Origin: Planctomycetota bacterium
Lineage (GTDB): Bacteria; Planctomycetota; UBA8742; UBA2392
Direction: 5' to 3'
DNA: 64,000 nt
NCBI GenBank assembly: GCA_020425605.1
Contig: JAGQRH010000008.1
Location: 1 to 64,000 of the forward strand
Shown here: piece by piece, positions 15,543-24,263 of the stretch
Layout: every line of letters starts with the position of its first letter
Position numbering within the stretch: position 1 is the first letter of the stretch
Notes under the pieces: generated by a model
Told to the model about the DNA's origin: nothing
Seen by the model: the letters and a program-made list of their open reading frames with translations, nothing else
Databases searched by the model: none
Translations under genes and position numbers: made by a program

Positions 15543-16535
15543 CTAGCGTGATCCGAAAACCAGCGAGATGGACAATCCGAAGTTGTGAGCCGGTCGGGCC
15601 TTGAGCTCGAACAGCTCGTCGTCATCGACGTAGTTCCAGATTCGAATCTTGCCGCCAACCGCAAACGCGTACGTCAGACCAAACGCCAGAACGGGTGCGC
15701 CCGGCTCGTTGCCGAGAGGCAACAGGAACTCGTGGGTAATGCCGCCAGCAAATCCCTCGATCCTGATCAGGTGGTTGCTCCCCCATCGCTCCTTTTGAAG
15801 CACGTATCGGTCGGTGTACTGGCCGAAGAACTGAATCACGCGAAGCCACTTGGCAGGCCGCTCGGAGATGCGCAGCGACCCACCGAACGGGAAGGTGTAG
15901 CCGGCCTCAACAGTCAACCACTCGGCCGGGTCCCACCTGAGCTTGGCGCTGCGCAGCCCGAACTCGAGCTCGAAGGAATCGGACGGCTTCCACGCGAAGG
16001 TCACATCGGGCAGCGGTATGTATCGCAACGACAGGCCACCAGTGTCACGAACCGCGGTCGAAAAGAACAATGAAGGGGTTGCTGACCACTCGTCGTCGAT
16101 CGGTACTTCAACTCCGACACTGGCTATCAGTGAAAATGCATCCCAAGTAGCGGTATCGCCGTCCGACTTCAGCGAGAAATTCACGAAGGACTTGAGCGTC
16201 ACTTCCCCGATCGCGAAGCTGCCAAACGCCCCAAGACTGCCTGCAACCAGCCTCGGCGGCAGGGTGTTCCGCCTGTTATCCAAACCGAGATAGCGAACTC
16301 TTCCTGTAATGATCAACGAACGTTGCGGCCCGGTCAGCAGCGGTACGCCGGCGCTGCCGTCGATCCCTTGCCAACGAATAGCGTCATCCTTGCCGATAAC
16401 CGGCGTCTCCAGTCCAAACAGATATCGCACGCCGGGAGCGCGTGCCAATTCCATGCTCATTGACTCGCCTGGAACGCCCTGTGCGTGGCAGCAAGCGGCC
16501 GCAATCAAAAGCAAAGCTACCGCGACTCGAGCCAT
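15543..16535 (-). CDS. Putative outer-membrane beta-barrel protein
   Basis: A 330-residue protein with a signal peptide (MARVAVALLLIAAACCHAQ). The mature part has regular alternating amphipathic strands rich in aromatic residues: RSLIITGRVRYLGL, TLKSFVNFSLKSDG, SLFFSTAVRDTGG, VTFAWKPSDSFELEFGLR and a last strand FGLSISLVFGSR ending in a terminal residue cluster as in barrel proteins. It looks like the barrel families of unknown function found next to transport or pigment genes, such as the DUF6268 type, but I cannot name it with certainty. It lies 127 bases after tspO on the same strand and could share the carotenoid transcript or have its own promoter. Confidence 0.6.
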   Translation of the reverse strand: MARVAVALLLIAAACCHAQGVPGESMSMELARAPGVRYLFGLETPVIGKDDAIRWQGIDGSAGVPLLTGPQRSLIITGRVRYLGLDNRRNTLPPRLVAGSLGAFGSFAIGEVTLKSFVNFSLKSDGDTATWDAFSLIASVGVEVPIDDEWSATPSLFFSTAVRDTGGLSLRYIPLPDVTFAWKPSDSFELEFGLRSAKLRWDPAEWLTVEAGYTFPFGGSLRISERPAKWLRVIQFFGQYTDRYVLQKERWGSNHLIRIEGFAGGITHEFLLPLGNEPGAPVLAFGLTYAFAVGGKIRIWNYVDDDELFELKARPAHNFGLSISLVFGSR

Positions 16536-16662
16536 TTTGATGAATCCCTATGCAAACGAAGTTGAGATTGTGGACTGGAGCTCCGGATCCACTCAGCCGC
16601 ATCGCGTTCACTGACAACCAGCGCCAATGCTGCACGTTTAGCAATGACCGCGAACAGCCCCC

Positions 16663-17169
16663 TCACGAGTTCAAGTACCAGAGTGACCCGTTCAGCAGAG
16701 TCGCGTAGCTGACCCAAAGCAGATAAGGAAGCAGAAGAAGCGCGGCCAGGCGACTACGGCCCATGAAGGCAATGGCCGTTGCCAGAATCGCCAACCACAA
16801 TGCGATTATGACGACCAGCGCGACTCCGGGAGCCTTCAAGCCGAAGAACAGGGGCGTCCAGGCAGCGTTCAGGACCAGTTGCAGGATGAACAGGCCCAGC
16901 GCCGTGCCTGCGTGCTTGAATCCTCCACGCCGCCAGACCAGCCACGCACTCGTACCCATCATCGCGTAGAGCAACGTCCATACGGGGCCAAACACCCAGC
17001 CGGGCGGGTTGAACGCGGGCTTTCGCAGGCTGTCGTACCAGTCTCCCGGCCCGGCGAATATGCCGCCCAGGGCCGCCGCGTAGCTGAGCGCAACCCACCC
17101 CAACAGGCCAAGAGCCGCTCGCGCGCCGCCGGCCGTATCCTGCGTGTGTGAATCTGCAGCAATATCCAT
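16663..17169 (-). CDS. tspO: TspO/MBR family tryptophan-rich sensory protein
   Basis: A 168-residue five-helix membrane protein. I chose ATG 17169 (MDIAADSHT), which has GGGAAGGG upstream; a start at 17235 adds 22 residues that read into the preceding gene. Family hallmarks are WYDSLRKPAFNPPGWVFGPVW and QLVLNAAWTPLFFG, the latter part of the tetrapyrrole/cholesterol-binding region. In Rhodobacter this protein (CrtK) tunes carotenoid and bacteriochlorophyll genes in response to oxygen, and a crt-linked tspO is seen in several bacteria. Its position at the end of the carotenoid run suggests a similar sensing or tetrapyrrole-handling role. Confidence 0.92.
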   Translation of the reverse strand: MDIAADSHTQDTAGGARAALGLLGWVALSYAAALGGIFAGPGDWYDSLRKPAFNPPGWVFGPVWTLLYAMMGTSAWLVWRRGGFKHAGTALGLFILQLVLNAAWTPLFFGLKAPGVALVVIIALWLAILATAIAFMGRSRLAALLLLPYLLWVSYATLLNGSLWYLNS

Positions 17170-17191
17170 GCTTCGCCCTTCCCGGATCGAT

Positions 17192-17776
17192 TCAGGATCG
17201 CAACGTGACCACGACGCCGGTGCAGTGCTTGTCACCGCGTCTGCGGTAAGAGTGATCCAGCCGAGGATCGAAGTAGACGCTGTCTCCGGCCTCCAGGACG
17301 TGCGTCCGCCCGGCCCAGGTCAACTCGAGGCTACCCTCGACGATGAATATGAACTCGACACCGTCATGCTTGTGGCTGGAGTTCGGTGCCGAGGAACGAA
17401 AGCTCGCCAGGTACGCATTCAGCTTTGGCTCGTGGACCGTGTAGTCGAGGCTCTCGAAATCGTAGGGCATGCCGCCCTTGGGAGTGCCGCCCGGCAACCT
17501 CACGCGCTGTGCACTACGCGTGATACCGAACGCATGGCGAGCACCTTCGGCCGCAAAGAAATGCTCCAGCCCCACGCTGAACGCGAGCGCTATGCGCGTC
17601 AGCGTCGGCAGGGTCGGAACGATCTTGCCTCCTTCTATCTTGCTGAGCATTGCGGCCGACAGTCCCGTATGATTCCCGAGCTCAATGAGCCGGAGGCCAC
17701 GCTCCTTGCGCAGTGCGCGGACCTTTTCGCCGATCTTGTAGACCTCCAGCTCTGTCTCGATGGTCTGTGATGTCAC
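17192..17776 (-). CDS. XRE-type HTH regulator with C-terminal cupin domain
   Basis: A 194-residue two-domain regulator. Residues about 13-67 form an XRE helix-turn-helix (KIGEKVRALRKERGLRLIEL, then LSAAMLSKIEGGKIVPTLPT). Residues about 115-185 form a cupin: SHKHDGVEFIFIVEG carries the H-x-H...E metal ligands and GDSVYFDPRLDHSY the last histidine, so all four usual ligands are present. Proteins of this build sense a small molecule through the cupin and often control nearby catabolic or stress genes. It overlaps cruF by ATGA and precedes tspO by 22 bases, so it is made with the carotenoid enzymes and may control them. Confidence 0.88.
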   Translation of the reverse strand: MTSQTIETELEVYKIGEKVRALRKERGLRLIELGNHTGLSAAMLSKIEGGKIVPTLPTLTRIALAFSVGLEHFFAAEGARHAFGITRSAQRVRLPGGTPKGGMPYDFESLDYTVHEPKLNAYLASFRSSAPNSSHKHDGVEFIFIVEGSLELTWAGRTHVLEAGDSVYFDPRLDHSYRRRGDKHCTGVVVTLRS

Positions 17777-18564
17777 GCGTCACCTCTTGTCGTCCCGGTT
17801 GCAATTCGCCCCGAAGTTCTTCTGCCTGCAGACCCTTCCCCTGGCCTGGTGGTGTGGCCCGCGGCCGCCGAGATCCCGTCGAGCAGCAGCAGCCCGGCCG
17901 CGATTGCGCCCGGCACGATCGAGTCGAGCGCAAGGGCGATGACCCCGAAGAACATGACTATGCTCGCGCCCACGACCCTTACTGCAGCGCGCGGTCGCCA
18001 GCTGGGCGGGATCACCACGAAGATCACGAGGCTCACGACAAACCAGCCGAGAAAATTGGTCCAGGGAATGCCGTAGTAGCTGCCGCCATCCGCCCAGACC
18101 CAGTAGCCCAACGGGCCCGCCGCGAGCGGATCAATCAGCAGATCAATCACGGTCATCCAGGCCGCGGCCAGCAGCGGTCGCAAGATCCGCGGCGGTTGCA
18201 GCGTCGCCATCCACGACTGCACATAGGAGACGACAACCAGCCATGCGGCCGTGAGGACCACCGGCACGCCAAGCAACTTCGGGCCAAGTGTGTCGGTGTA
18301 CTCGTAGCGCCCGAAAGGCACTCCGGTGGCGACTCCCACGAGCTCGGACGCAAAGCCGATTCCCGCTGCGATCGCCAGCCAGTGCAGGTCCCAGCCTCGG
18401 GTAAGCACAACGACCATTGCAGCCGCAAGCGCCAGGAAAAAAGGCGCCGTCCACTCTGAGCCGGTCGGTGGTCCACCAAAGAGTGAATAGGAAAGCACGC
18501 CGCCGATCCACAGCGCGGAGAATGCGATTCCGATGATGGCGCGGCTGATGTTAAGCGCGTTCAT
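17773..18564 (-). CDS. cruF: Carotenoid 1',2'-hydratase-like membrane protein
   Basis: A 263-residue polytopic membrane protein of the CruF/DUF422 family. GFASELVGVATGVPFGRYEY is the family fingerprint, followed by LGPKLLGVPVVLTAAWLVV and the charged D-L-L-I-D-P-L-A motif. About seven hydrophobic segments are visible. CruF adds water across the terminal 1',2' double bond of acyclic carotenoid ends, giving the tertiary hydroxyl that is later glycosylated. The start ATG 18564 has GGAGAAC directly upstream and overlaps the preceding desaturase gene by 14 bases. A 40-residue polar tail lies after the last helix. Confidence 0.85.
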   Translation of the reverse strand: MNALNISRAIIGIAFSALWIGGVLSYSLFGGPPTGSEWTAPFFLALAAAMVVVLTRGWDLHWLAIAAGIGFASELVGVATGVPFGRYEYTDTLGPKLLGVPVVLTAAWLVVVSYVQSWMATLQPPRILRPLLAAAWMTVIDLLIDPLAAGPLGYWVWADGGSYYGIPWTNFLGWFVVSLVIFVVIPPSWRPRAAVRVVGASIVMFFGVIALALDSIVPGAIAAGLLLLDGISAAAGHTTRPGEGSAGRRTSGRIATGTTRGDA

Positions 18565-20011
18565 GTTCTCCGATCAGCTCCGTGGTGATCTTTGCACTCA
18601 GCAAAACGGTCGGAGTTCCTCCGCCCGGATGCGAGGAGCCACCCACCAGATACAGACCCCTCAGCTTTTGCCTGTTGGCCGGCCGCAGAAATGCATTTCG
18701 CCAGCCGTGGCTGTTCTGCCCGTAGATTGCGCCACCCGGCATGCGGTAGGTCGTTCCGATGCGGCGCGGCGTCCAGTGATCGCGCACCACGATGTCCGGG
18801 CGCAGGTCCGGCAGTCCGCTTCGGGCAAGCCGCAAAATCACCCGCTCGAATGCGGCGCGCGTCGATCCCTGATCCCATGGCGCACTGAGGGCCGGCGCGT
18901 TGGCCATCAGGAAGAGTGCTTCACCACGGCCGGGCACCAGGCTTCGATCGCTTCGGCTGGGCGCGTTGACGTAGACCGTGGGGTCGGATGGAAACGTTCC
19001 CGTCTGCAGTTGATCAAACTCACGCCGGTAGTCGGCGCTGAAGAACACGGTGTGGTGGCTCAATTGCGGCATGTCTGAGCCAATGCCGAGTAGAGTCACG
19101 AAGCCCGACATGCTTCTCTCTTCCGCCGGCAAGAGGCGGGGGGCAGGCTCGGCCAGCAGCTGACCCAGCAGACCGGCATCACCGTTCATCACGACGACAT
19201 CGGCTTGCAGGCTTCGGCCACCTGCAAGCTGAACCGACTTGACGCGTCCAGAGCCCTGCTCGATGCGCTTAACTTCAGCGTTGAGCAGAAGCTCGGCACC
19301 CTTTGCCTGTGCGATTCCGGCCAGCGCCTGCACAATGCGGTACAGGCCGCCCGTAACGAACCAGCCGCCAAAGGCGAATTCCAGATAGGGAATCACCGCC
19401 AGCGTCGCCGGGCTCTTGTACGGCGAGCTTCCGACATACGTCGGATAACGATTGAACATCTGGCGCAAGTACGGACTCTTGAAGTGGTCGTCGACCATTC
19501 GCGCGTAGTTCCCCCACGCGTGGCGAAACGGAAAGTGCCGCAACGCCTTGAACACTCGTTTGTCGGGCGGCGACGACATGGGGCGCCTGAGGAATGTCGC
19601 GTCAGACACCTCGAAGATGCGGGCACCCAGCTGAAGAAGGCGCATGAATCCGTCTACATCACGCGGCTCAATCGCGCGGATCGTGTCCAGCCACACCGGG
19701 AGGTTGGTCGTATGCTGCAGGGTCGTGCCGTCTGGCCAGACATACTCTGCGACAGGGTCCAGCCGTTGGAGCTCGATGTGGTCTTCAAGCCGCTCGCCGG
19801 CGGCCGCAAATGTTTCGCGAAACACGTCCGGCATGGTGATCAGCGACGGGCCGGTATCGAAGCGGTAGCCACCGGACTCCCAGCTGTTCATCTTGCCGCC
19901 GAGAGTTGCGGAAGCTTCGCACAGCGTGACGCGATGCCCCTGCGATGCCAGGCGCACGGCTGTCGCGATTCCGCCCAGCCCGCCGCCGATGATGGCTACG
20001 CGAAGGCTCAT
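18551..20011 (-). CDS. CrtD/CrtI-type carotenoid desaturase
   Basis: A 486-residue FAD-dependent phytoene-desaturase-family protein. ATG 20011 is preceded by AAGGAGG and overlaps the glycosyltransferase stop (ATGA); a start at 20056 adds 15 residues inside the previous gene. The dinucleotide motif VAIIGGGLGGIATAVRLAS opens the protein, YRFDTGPSLITMPDVFRE follows, and the C-terminal GLYLVGGSSHPGGGTPTVLL is the family end motif. As a separate crtI exists in the operon, and cruF is adjacent, the best guess is the later 3',4'-desaturation step of CrtD. Other family functions such as ketolation (CrtO-like) or isomerisation cannot be excluded. Confidence 0.8.
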   Translation of the reverse strand: MSLRVAIIGGGLGGIATAVRLASQGHRVTLCEASATLGGKMNSWESGGYRFDTGPSLITMPDVFRETFAAAGERLEDHIELQRLDPVAEYVWPDGTTLQHTTNLPVWLDTIRAIEPRDVDGFMRLLQLGARIFEVSDATFLRRPMSSPPDKRVFKALRHFPFRHAWGNYARMVDDHFKSPYLRQMFNRYPTYVGSSPYKSPATLAVIPYLEFAFGGWFVTGGLYRIVQALAGIAQAKGAELLLNAEVKRIEQGSGRVKSVQLAGGRSLQADVVVMNGDAGLLGQLLAEPAPRLLPAEERSMSGFVTLLGIGSDMPQLSHHTVFFSADYRREFDQLQTGTFPSDPTVYVNAPSRSDRSLVPGRGEALFLMANAPALSAPWDQGSTRAAFERVILRLARSGLPDLRPDIVVRDHWTPRRIGTTYRMPGGAIYGQNSHGWRNAFLRPANRQKLRGLYLVGGSSHPGGGTPTVLLSAKITTELIGEHERA

Positions 20012-21126
20012 ACGGCCTCCTTGAGTGCGGCCGTGCGGTAACGGCGGCCCTTCCATTCAACGCCGTGGCCGGTGATGACTTGCAGCCACGAAGCAACTCC
20101 AATCACCAGCACAAAGGCTTGCCCGACGGGGTGCAGCAACGTGGGCCAGAGCGGGTGACCGAACCTGGCTGCAAGCAGGACGCGCCCCGCCACCACCAGC
20201 CCCGCTGCAATTGCGAACAGGACACCGACGGGGCCGCTCACAAACATCAGACCAAAGGGCGCGAGAAAGACGGCCGCATGGAACAGCATGAAGAGCCAGA
20301 AACCGACTTGGCCTTTGAATGCAGGAAACAGGTTCTTTCGGAAACCCGACCAGATCTCAGACAAAGACGAGTACATGCGGACTCTGATGATGCCGGTGCC
20401 GTCGAGGCAAAGGCTACGCATCCCGTCCGCGCGCCAGAGCTGCGCCATCCGAGTGTCCTCGAACAACTCTGCTTTGACCCTCGTGTGCCCGCCGAAGCGA
20501 CGATACTCCTGGGCATCGACGAGAATGCAGGCACCGTGGGCCAGTCCAAGTCGGACATCCGGGCGGCGAGCGGCGAGTGGCGCCGGGTACAGCGTCAACA
20601 GCACGAAGTTCAGCAGCGGCATCAGCAGCCGCTCAAAGAAACTGTACATCTCAAGTTGCGGCCAGCAGGAAAGTAGCGTGAGTTGCCGCTTACGGCACTC
20701 TCCAAGCATCCGCGGGACGGCATCGGGCAAGAGTCTTGCGTCGGCGTCGATGAACAACAGCCAGTCGCCTCCCGCCGCGTCAGCCAGTGACTTGCAGGCA
20801 TGAGCCTTGCCGCACCAGCCTTCAGGCAGTGCGTCCGGGCGCACCAGCTTCACTCGCGGATCGCGCGCCACATAGTCGAGCACAATCTCGGCCGTTGCAT
20901 CCGTCGAGTGGTCATCCGCCACAATGATCTCAGTGACGCAGGGCTGGGCCAGCGCAGCTTCGAGACAGCCCGGCAGGTTCAGAGCTTCGTTACGCGCCGG
21001 AATCAGCAGGGACACTGCACCCGCGCCGGCCTCGAGGCCCGGTCGACGCCAGCCAAGCACGTTCAGGCAGACAACACCTAAAGTGACCGCAGCGAGCACC
21101 AGAAGAATTGTCCCTACAACGATCAT
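20008..21126 (-). CDS. Family 2 glycosyltransferase, likely carotenoid glycosyltransferase (CruC-like)
   Basis: A 372-residue membrane glycosyltransferase. One N-terminal helix (IVVGTILLVLAAVTLGVVCL) leads into a GT2 catalytic domain: SLLIPARNEALNL, VADDHSTDATAEI, the DxD-like LLFIDADARLLPDA and the late ELFEDTRMAQLWRADG, where ED provides the catalytic base and R-x-x-W-type residues occur nearby. Three or four C-terminal helices follow. It resembles CruC/CrtQ enzymes that put a sugar on a carotenoid hydroxyl or carboxyl group, and its neighbours cruF and the CrtD-like desaturase would make such a 1'-hydroxyl. The sugar is unknown. The start at 21126 overlaps crtE by ATGA. Confidence 0.82.
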   Translation of the reverse strand: MIVVGTILLVLAAVTLGVVCLNVLGWRRPGLEAGAGAVSLLIPARNEALNLPGCLEAALAQPCVTEIIVADDHSTDATAEIVLDYVARDPRVKLVRPDALPEGWCGKAHACKSLADAAGGDWLLFIDADARLLPDAVPRMLGECRKRQLTLLSCWPQLEMYSFFERLLMPLLNFVLLTLYPAPLAARRPDVRLGLAHGACILVDAQEYRRFGGHTRVKAELFEDTRMAQLWRADGMRSLCLDGTGIIRVRMYSSLSEIWSGFRKNLFPAFKGQVGFWLFMLFHAAVFLAPFGLMFVSGPVGVLFAIAAGLVVAGRVLLAARFGHPLWPTLLHPVGQAFVLVIGVASWLQVITGHGVEWKGRRYRTAALKEAV

Positions 21127-21980
21127 GCGGATTCCTGTCTCGCAGCCTTTGCGGTCTGTGCCCCCGCTACCAGCCAGTCCGCGAATTCACTCAGGACGCG
21201 GGCCTGCGGATGATCGCCAAACCGTGTGTGCAGTACCTGCTTTGCACGATCTACCCAGCCCATCGCATTCTCACGCAACCGCGCCGGCGTCAGGCCGTCC
21301 CAGTCGCCGTACCGCCGCGTGTCCGTCTCAAGATCGTGTGCGTCGTCGATCAGTTGGTACGCCATTCCCGCGCTCACTCCATACTCCGCCAGAGCTTCGC
21401 GGTCCTCATCGGCGCAGTCACTCGCGAGCGCCGGCGCGAGCATCGCCAGCCGAAACAGCGCAGTCGTCTTCAGGTAGTGTTCGTGTCGAACCTCGATTCG
21501 CTCACTTGGCGGTTGCATCAGGTCAATCGTCTGGCCCGCTACCATTCCGCCGTGGCCGATGCATTCGCAGGCAAGACGGATCAGCCGACGCCCGTTGGCG
21601 CATTCAGCCAGCAATGCGTAGGTATGATTCAAGAGGGCCATGGCCGCCAGAACGGCGACGCCTTCGTTGAACTGCACGTGGGTGCTTGGTCGTCCACGGC
21701 GCTCCGGTGAATCGTCCATGCCCGGCAGGTCGTCGAGTATCAATGAGGCGGTGTGCAGATACTCCATTGCCGCGCCTATGCGCAGGGCCTGCATCACGTC
21801 GCCGCCGACCAGCTTAGACGCGGCCAGCGCAAGCACAGGCCGCATGCGCTTACCGCCGCTGAACACTGCGTAACGCACGGCCGCATTGAGTTCTTCAGCC
21901 CCGGGCTTAGTCGCCAACGGAAGATACTGCTCGAGCGCTGACTCGATCTGAACACTCCATTGATGAACATCAGGCTGCAT
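21123..21980 (-). CDS. crtE: Geranylgeranyl/farnesyl diphosphate synthase
   Basis: A 285-residue trans-prenyltransferase. The first aspartate-rich motif is LILDDLPGMDD and the second LIDDAHDLE (DDxHD rather than DDxxD with D at the last site, a known variation). GGKRMRPVLALAA and EYLHTASLI are standard motifs. The residues before the first Asp motif (HTASL) set chain length; small residues there suit C15-C20 products. In a crt operon it most likely supplies geranylgeranyl diphosphate to CrtB, though a farnesyl product, and so a C30 pigment, is possible. ATG 21980 is preceded by AAAGGAG. Confidence 0.87.
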   Translation of the reverse strand: MQPDVHQWSVQIESALEQYLPLATKPGAEELNAAVRYAVFSGGKRMRPVLALAASKLVGGDVMQALRIGAAMEYLHTASLILDDLPGMDDSPERRGRPSTHVQFNEGVAVLAAMALLNHTYALLAECANGRRLIRLACECIGHGGMVAGQTIDLMQPPSERIEVRHEHYLKTTALFRLAMLAPALASDCADEDREALAEYGVSAGMAYQLIDDAHDLETDTRRYGDWDGLTPARLRENAMGWVDRAKQVLHTRFGDHPQARVLSEFADWLVAGAQTAKAARQESA

Positions 21981-22725
21981 GGCTGGCTCCTTTAGCCTTG
22001 GCTGGCGTGAATACGGACTCCGACAGCTGCGCGGCCGCCTCGATCAGGCCGAGGTGTCCCGCGCCCTTCAGCTCAAGTGTTTCCGCGTGGGGCCAGATTT
22101 CGCGCCAGATGGACAATGACTTGCGCACCGCCGTGAACGTCGCTTCGCCGTGCGCGATCAACGTCGGAATCTCCAAGTGAGCAAACCGCCGACAGTCTCC
22201 GAGCTCAATGCAGGAACGCAGCCATGCCAGCGTGTGCGCATGGTTTGCGGTCTTGAAGTCCGCGGTCAGGTCCCGCTGCTGGCCTCGCAGCGCGAAATTT
22301 GTGAGTCGACGGCCAATCGGGTTGGCAAACGTCGTGTGGTACGCGTGATGTCCCCAGCTTCGGTTTGTGAACATTCGGAAGTACTTCGGCGCATAGGCGA
22401 ACGCATCCACCAGCACCATCTTCTCCGGCTGACGTGCCAGGTGACGCGCTGCCATGAGGGCGGGATAGGCGCCGGAGCAATTGGTAACGATGGTGAGGGT
22501 CCTGCCTTGCAACCGGTCGATTTCGATCGCCAGATCCCTCCCCACGTCCTCCATCGCCCAACTGTCCGGCGCCTTTGACTTCCCAAATCCCGGCAGGTCG
22601 AACGCCACCAGCCGCGTATCACTGGGCAAATGCTGCGCAAGTGCATCAAAGTGCGTGTGGTCACCTGTCCAGCCGTGCAGGCCGACGACCAGGCGCTCAC
22701 CGCTACCGTGCGACACGTAGTGCAT
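21970..22725 (-). CDS. Alpha/beta hydrolase-fold protein with altered catalytic motifs
   Basis: A 251-residue soluble alpha/beta hydrolase. The fold is clear: VVGLHGWTGDHTHFDAL (oxyanion HGW), VAFDLPGFGKS, and C-terminal LKGAGHLGLIE with His224. The nucleophile elbow, normally G-x-S-x-G, reads N-C-S-G-A (Ser84), so both glycines are replaced. The usual acid in the G-x-x-D loop is also missing: AHGEATFTAV has Thr where Asp is expected. Catalysis by a standard Ser-His-Asp triad is therefore doubtful. It overlaps both crtI and crtE, so it belongs to the carotenoid operon. It could acylate the glycosylated carotenoid, handle a precursor or be a binding protein; the sequence does not decide. Confidence 0.75.
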   Translation of the reverse strand: MHYVSHGSGERLVVGLHGWTGDHTHFDALAQHLPSDTRLVAFDLPGFGKSKAPDSWAMEDVGRDLAIEIDRLQGRTLTIVTNCSGAYPALMAARHLARQPEKMVLVDAFAYAPKYFRMFTNRSWGHHAYHTTFANPIGRRLTNFALRGQQRDLTADFKTANHAHTLAWLRSCIELGDCRRFAHLEIPTLIAHGEATFTAVRKSLSIWREIWPHAETLELKGAGHLGLIEAAAQLSESVFTPAKAKGASHAA

Positions 22726-24256
22726 CCTGCTCGATCCTTTCCGCGGTCATCTTCCCGCTGAGAATCACCATGGGCATGCCGGTGCCCGGCGTAGTGCCCG
22801 CGCCTGCGTAGTAGAGACCGTAAACTTGGCGCGAACGGTTCGGCGCGCGGAACGGGCCCACCTGCATCAGGTTGTGAGCGGCCCCGAATGCCGAGCCGTT
22901 GTAGAGGCCGAAGCGACTGCGCCACTCAACCGGAGTCCAGGCTTCCTCGACCGCGATGCGCTCCGGGTGCAGTGTCACGCCGTGTCTTGCAAGGCGCTCA
23001 AGGACTTTGCCTTTCAGCCGGGGCACCTCGGCGCACCAATCGAGCGACTGCAGGTGGTCCAGCGTCGGCGTGGGTACCAGCACAAATAGCTGGGTGTCGC
23101 CCGGCGGTGCCAGTGCGGCATCCGTGCGAGACGGCACTGACACATAGAACGGCAGGTCGTCCGGAATGCGGCCGCGCGTGGTCAAGTCGCGGAACGTGCG
23201 TCTGTAAGTATCCGGGAGGAAGATTGTGTGATGGCCCAGGCTCGGAAGCTCCCCCCGCACGCCCCAATAGAACGTCAGCACTCCGGGCGTCATGGCGGTC
23301 TTTGCCGCCTTCTGTGCGCCACTGCGCCGCAACTCTTCGTCGCCGAGCAAGCGGGAATCAGTCGTCGGCACATCAACGTTGCTGACGACGATGTCGGCCG
23401 AGATGCGAGTTCCATCTGCAAGATCCACCGCCTCGGCACGGCGGTTGCGAATCACAATCTGGTGCACGCGCGCGTTGGTGCGAATCTCCACGCCCATATC
23501 GCGGGCCGCGCGCTCGATCGCCTGCACCATGGCGTAGATTCCGCCCTCCGGCAGCCATAGTCCATGGGCGATCTCCCCGTAGGCCAGAATGGTGAAGATG
23601 CCCGGCAGGCTGAACGGCGAGCCGCCGAGGTACATCGCGTATGCACCAAGCGCTTCACGGATATGGCGACTCTTGAAGAAGCGCTTGAACTCGCGATCCA
23701 TCGAGCGCCAGACTCCGGTGCGCGCGAGTTCCCGCAAGCTCAGTGGGCTAAACCAGTCGAGCACGCCACTGGCGTTGCGGGTCACCAGCTTCTGGAACGA
23801 GATGCGGAACTTTTCGGCGCTGTCGCGAAGCCACGCGGTCAGCGCAGGGCCCGCAGCGTGCTCAAATCTCGCGAACTCCTTCAGCAACAGGGTGAAGTCG
23901 CTGCTCAATGTCAGTTTGCGGCCGTCGCGCCACTGAAACGCAACCGACGGATCTACGGGCAGCAGCTTAATCTGCTCGTTCATGTCTTTACCCGCGGCTT
24001 CAAAAAGCTCGCGGAAGACCCATGGGTAATTGAGCAGTGAAGGACCGGTGTCGAAATGAAAGCCTTCACGCTCGATGCGGTTCGCACGGCCACCGACGCG
24101 ATCATTCGCCTCCAGCAAAGTCACTCGATAGCCGCGTCGGCGCAGGTGGATGGCTGTGCTGAGACCGCCCAGCCCCGCACCAACAATGATCGCATGGCGC
24201 GACTCGCCGTGGATTGGTTTCAGCTGCCGGGGGGCATCTGTCAGTGCGACGGCCAT
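22703..24256 (-). CDS. crtI: Phytoene desaturase
   Basis: A 517-residue CrtI-family desaturase. I chose ATG 24256 (MAVALTDAPR), 7 bases after the crtB stop; a start at 24352 would lie inside crtB. The FAD motif is AIIVGAGLGGLSTAIHLRRR, followed by FHFDTGPSLLNYPWVFRELF. The C-terminal end motif YYAGAGTTPGTGMPMVILSG is nearly identical to that of known CrtI proteins. Placed directly behind crtB, it should carry out the successive desaturations from phytoene to lycopene or neurosporene. It shares about the same layout as the second desaturase at 18551 but differs clearly in the middle domain. Confidence 0.9.
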   Translation of the reverse strand: MAVALTDAPRQLKPIHGESRHAIIVGAGLGGLSTAIHLRRRGYRVTLLEANDRVGGRANRIEREGFHFDTGPSLLNYPWVFRELFEAAGKDMNEQIKLLPVDPSVAFQWRDGRKLTLSSDFTLLLKEFARFEHAAGPALTAWLRDSAEKFRISFQKLVTRNASGVLDWFSPLSLRELARTGVWRSMDREFKRFFKSRHIREALGAYAMYLGGSPFSLPGIFTILAYGEIAHGLWLPEGGIYAMVQAIERAARDMGVEIRTNARVHQIVIRNRRAEAVDLADGTRISADIVVSNVDVPTTDSRLLGDEELRRSGAQKAAKTAMTPGVLTFYWGVRGELPSLGHHTIFLPDTYRRTFRDLTTRGRIPDDLPFYVSVPSRTDAALAPPGDTQLFVLVPTPTLDHLQSLDWCAEVPRLKGKVLERLARHGVTLHPERIAVEEAWTPVEWRSRFGLYNGSAFGAAHNLMQVGPFRAPNRSRQVYGLYYAGAGTTPGTGMPMVILSGKMTAERIEQDALRVAR

Positions 24257-24263
24257 GGTGTTC

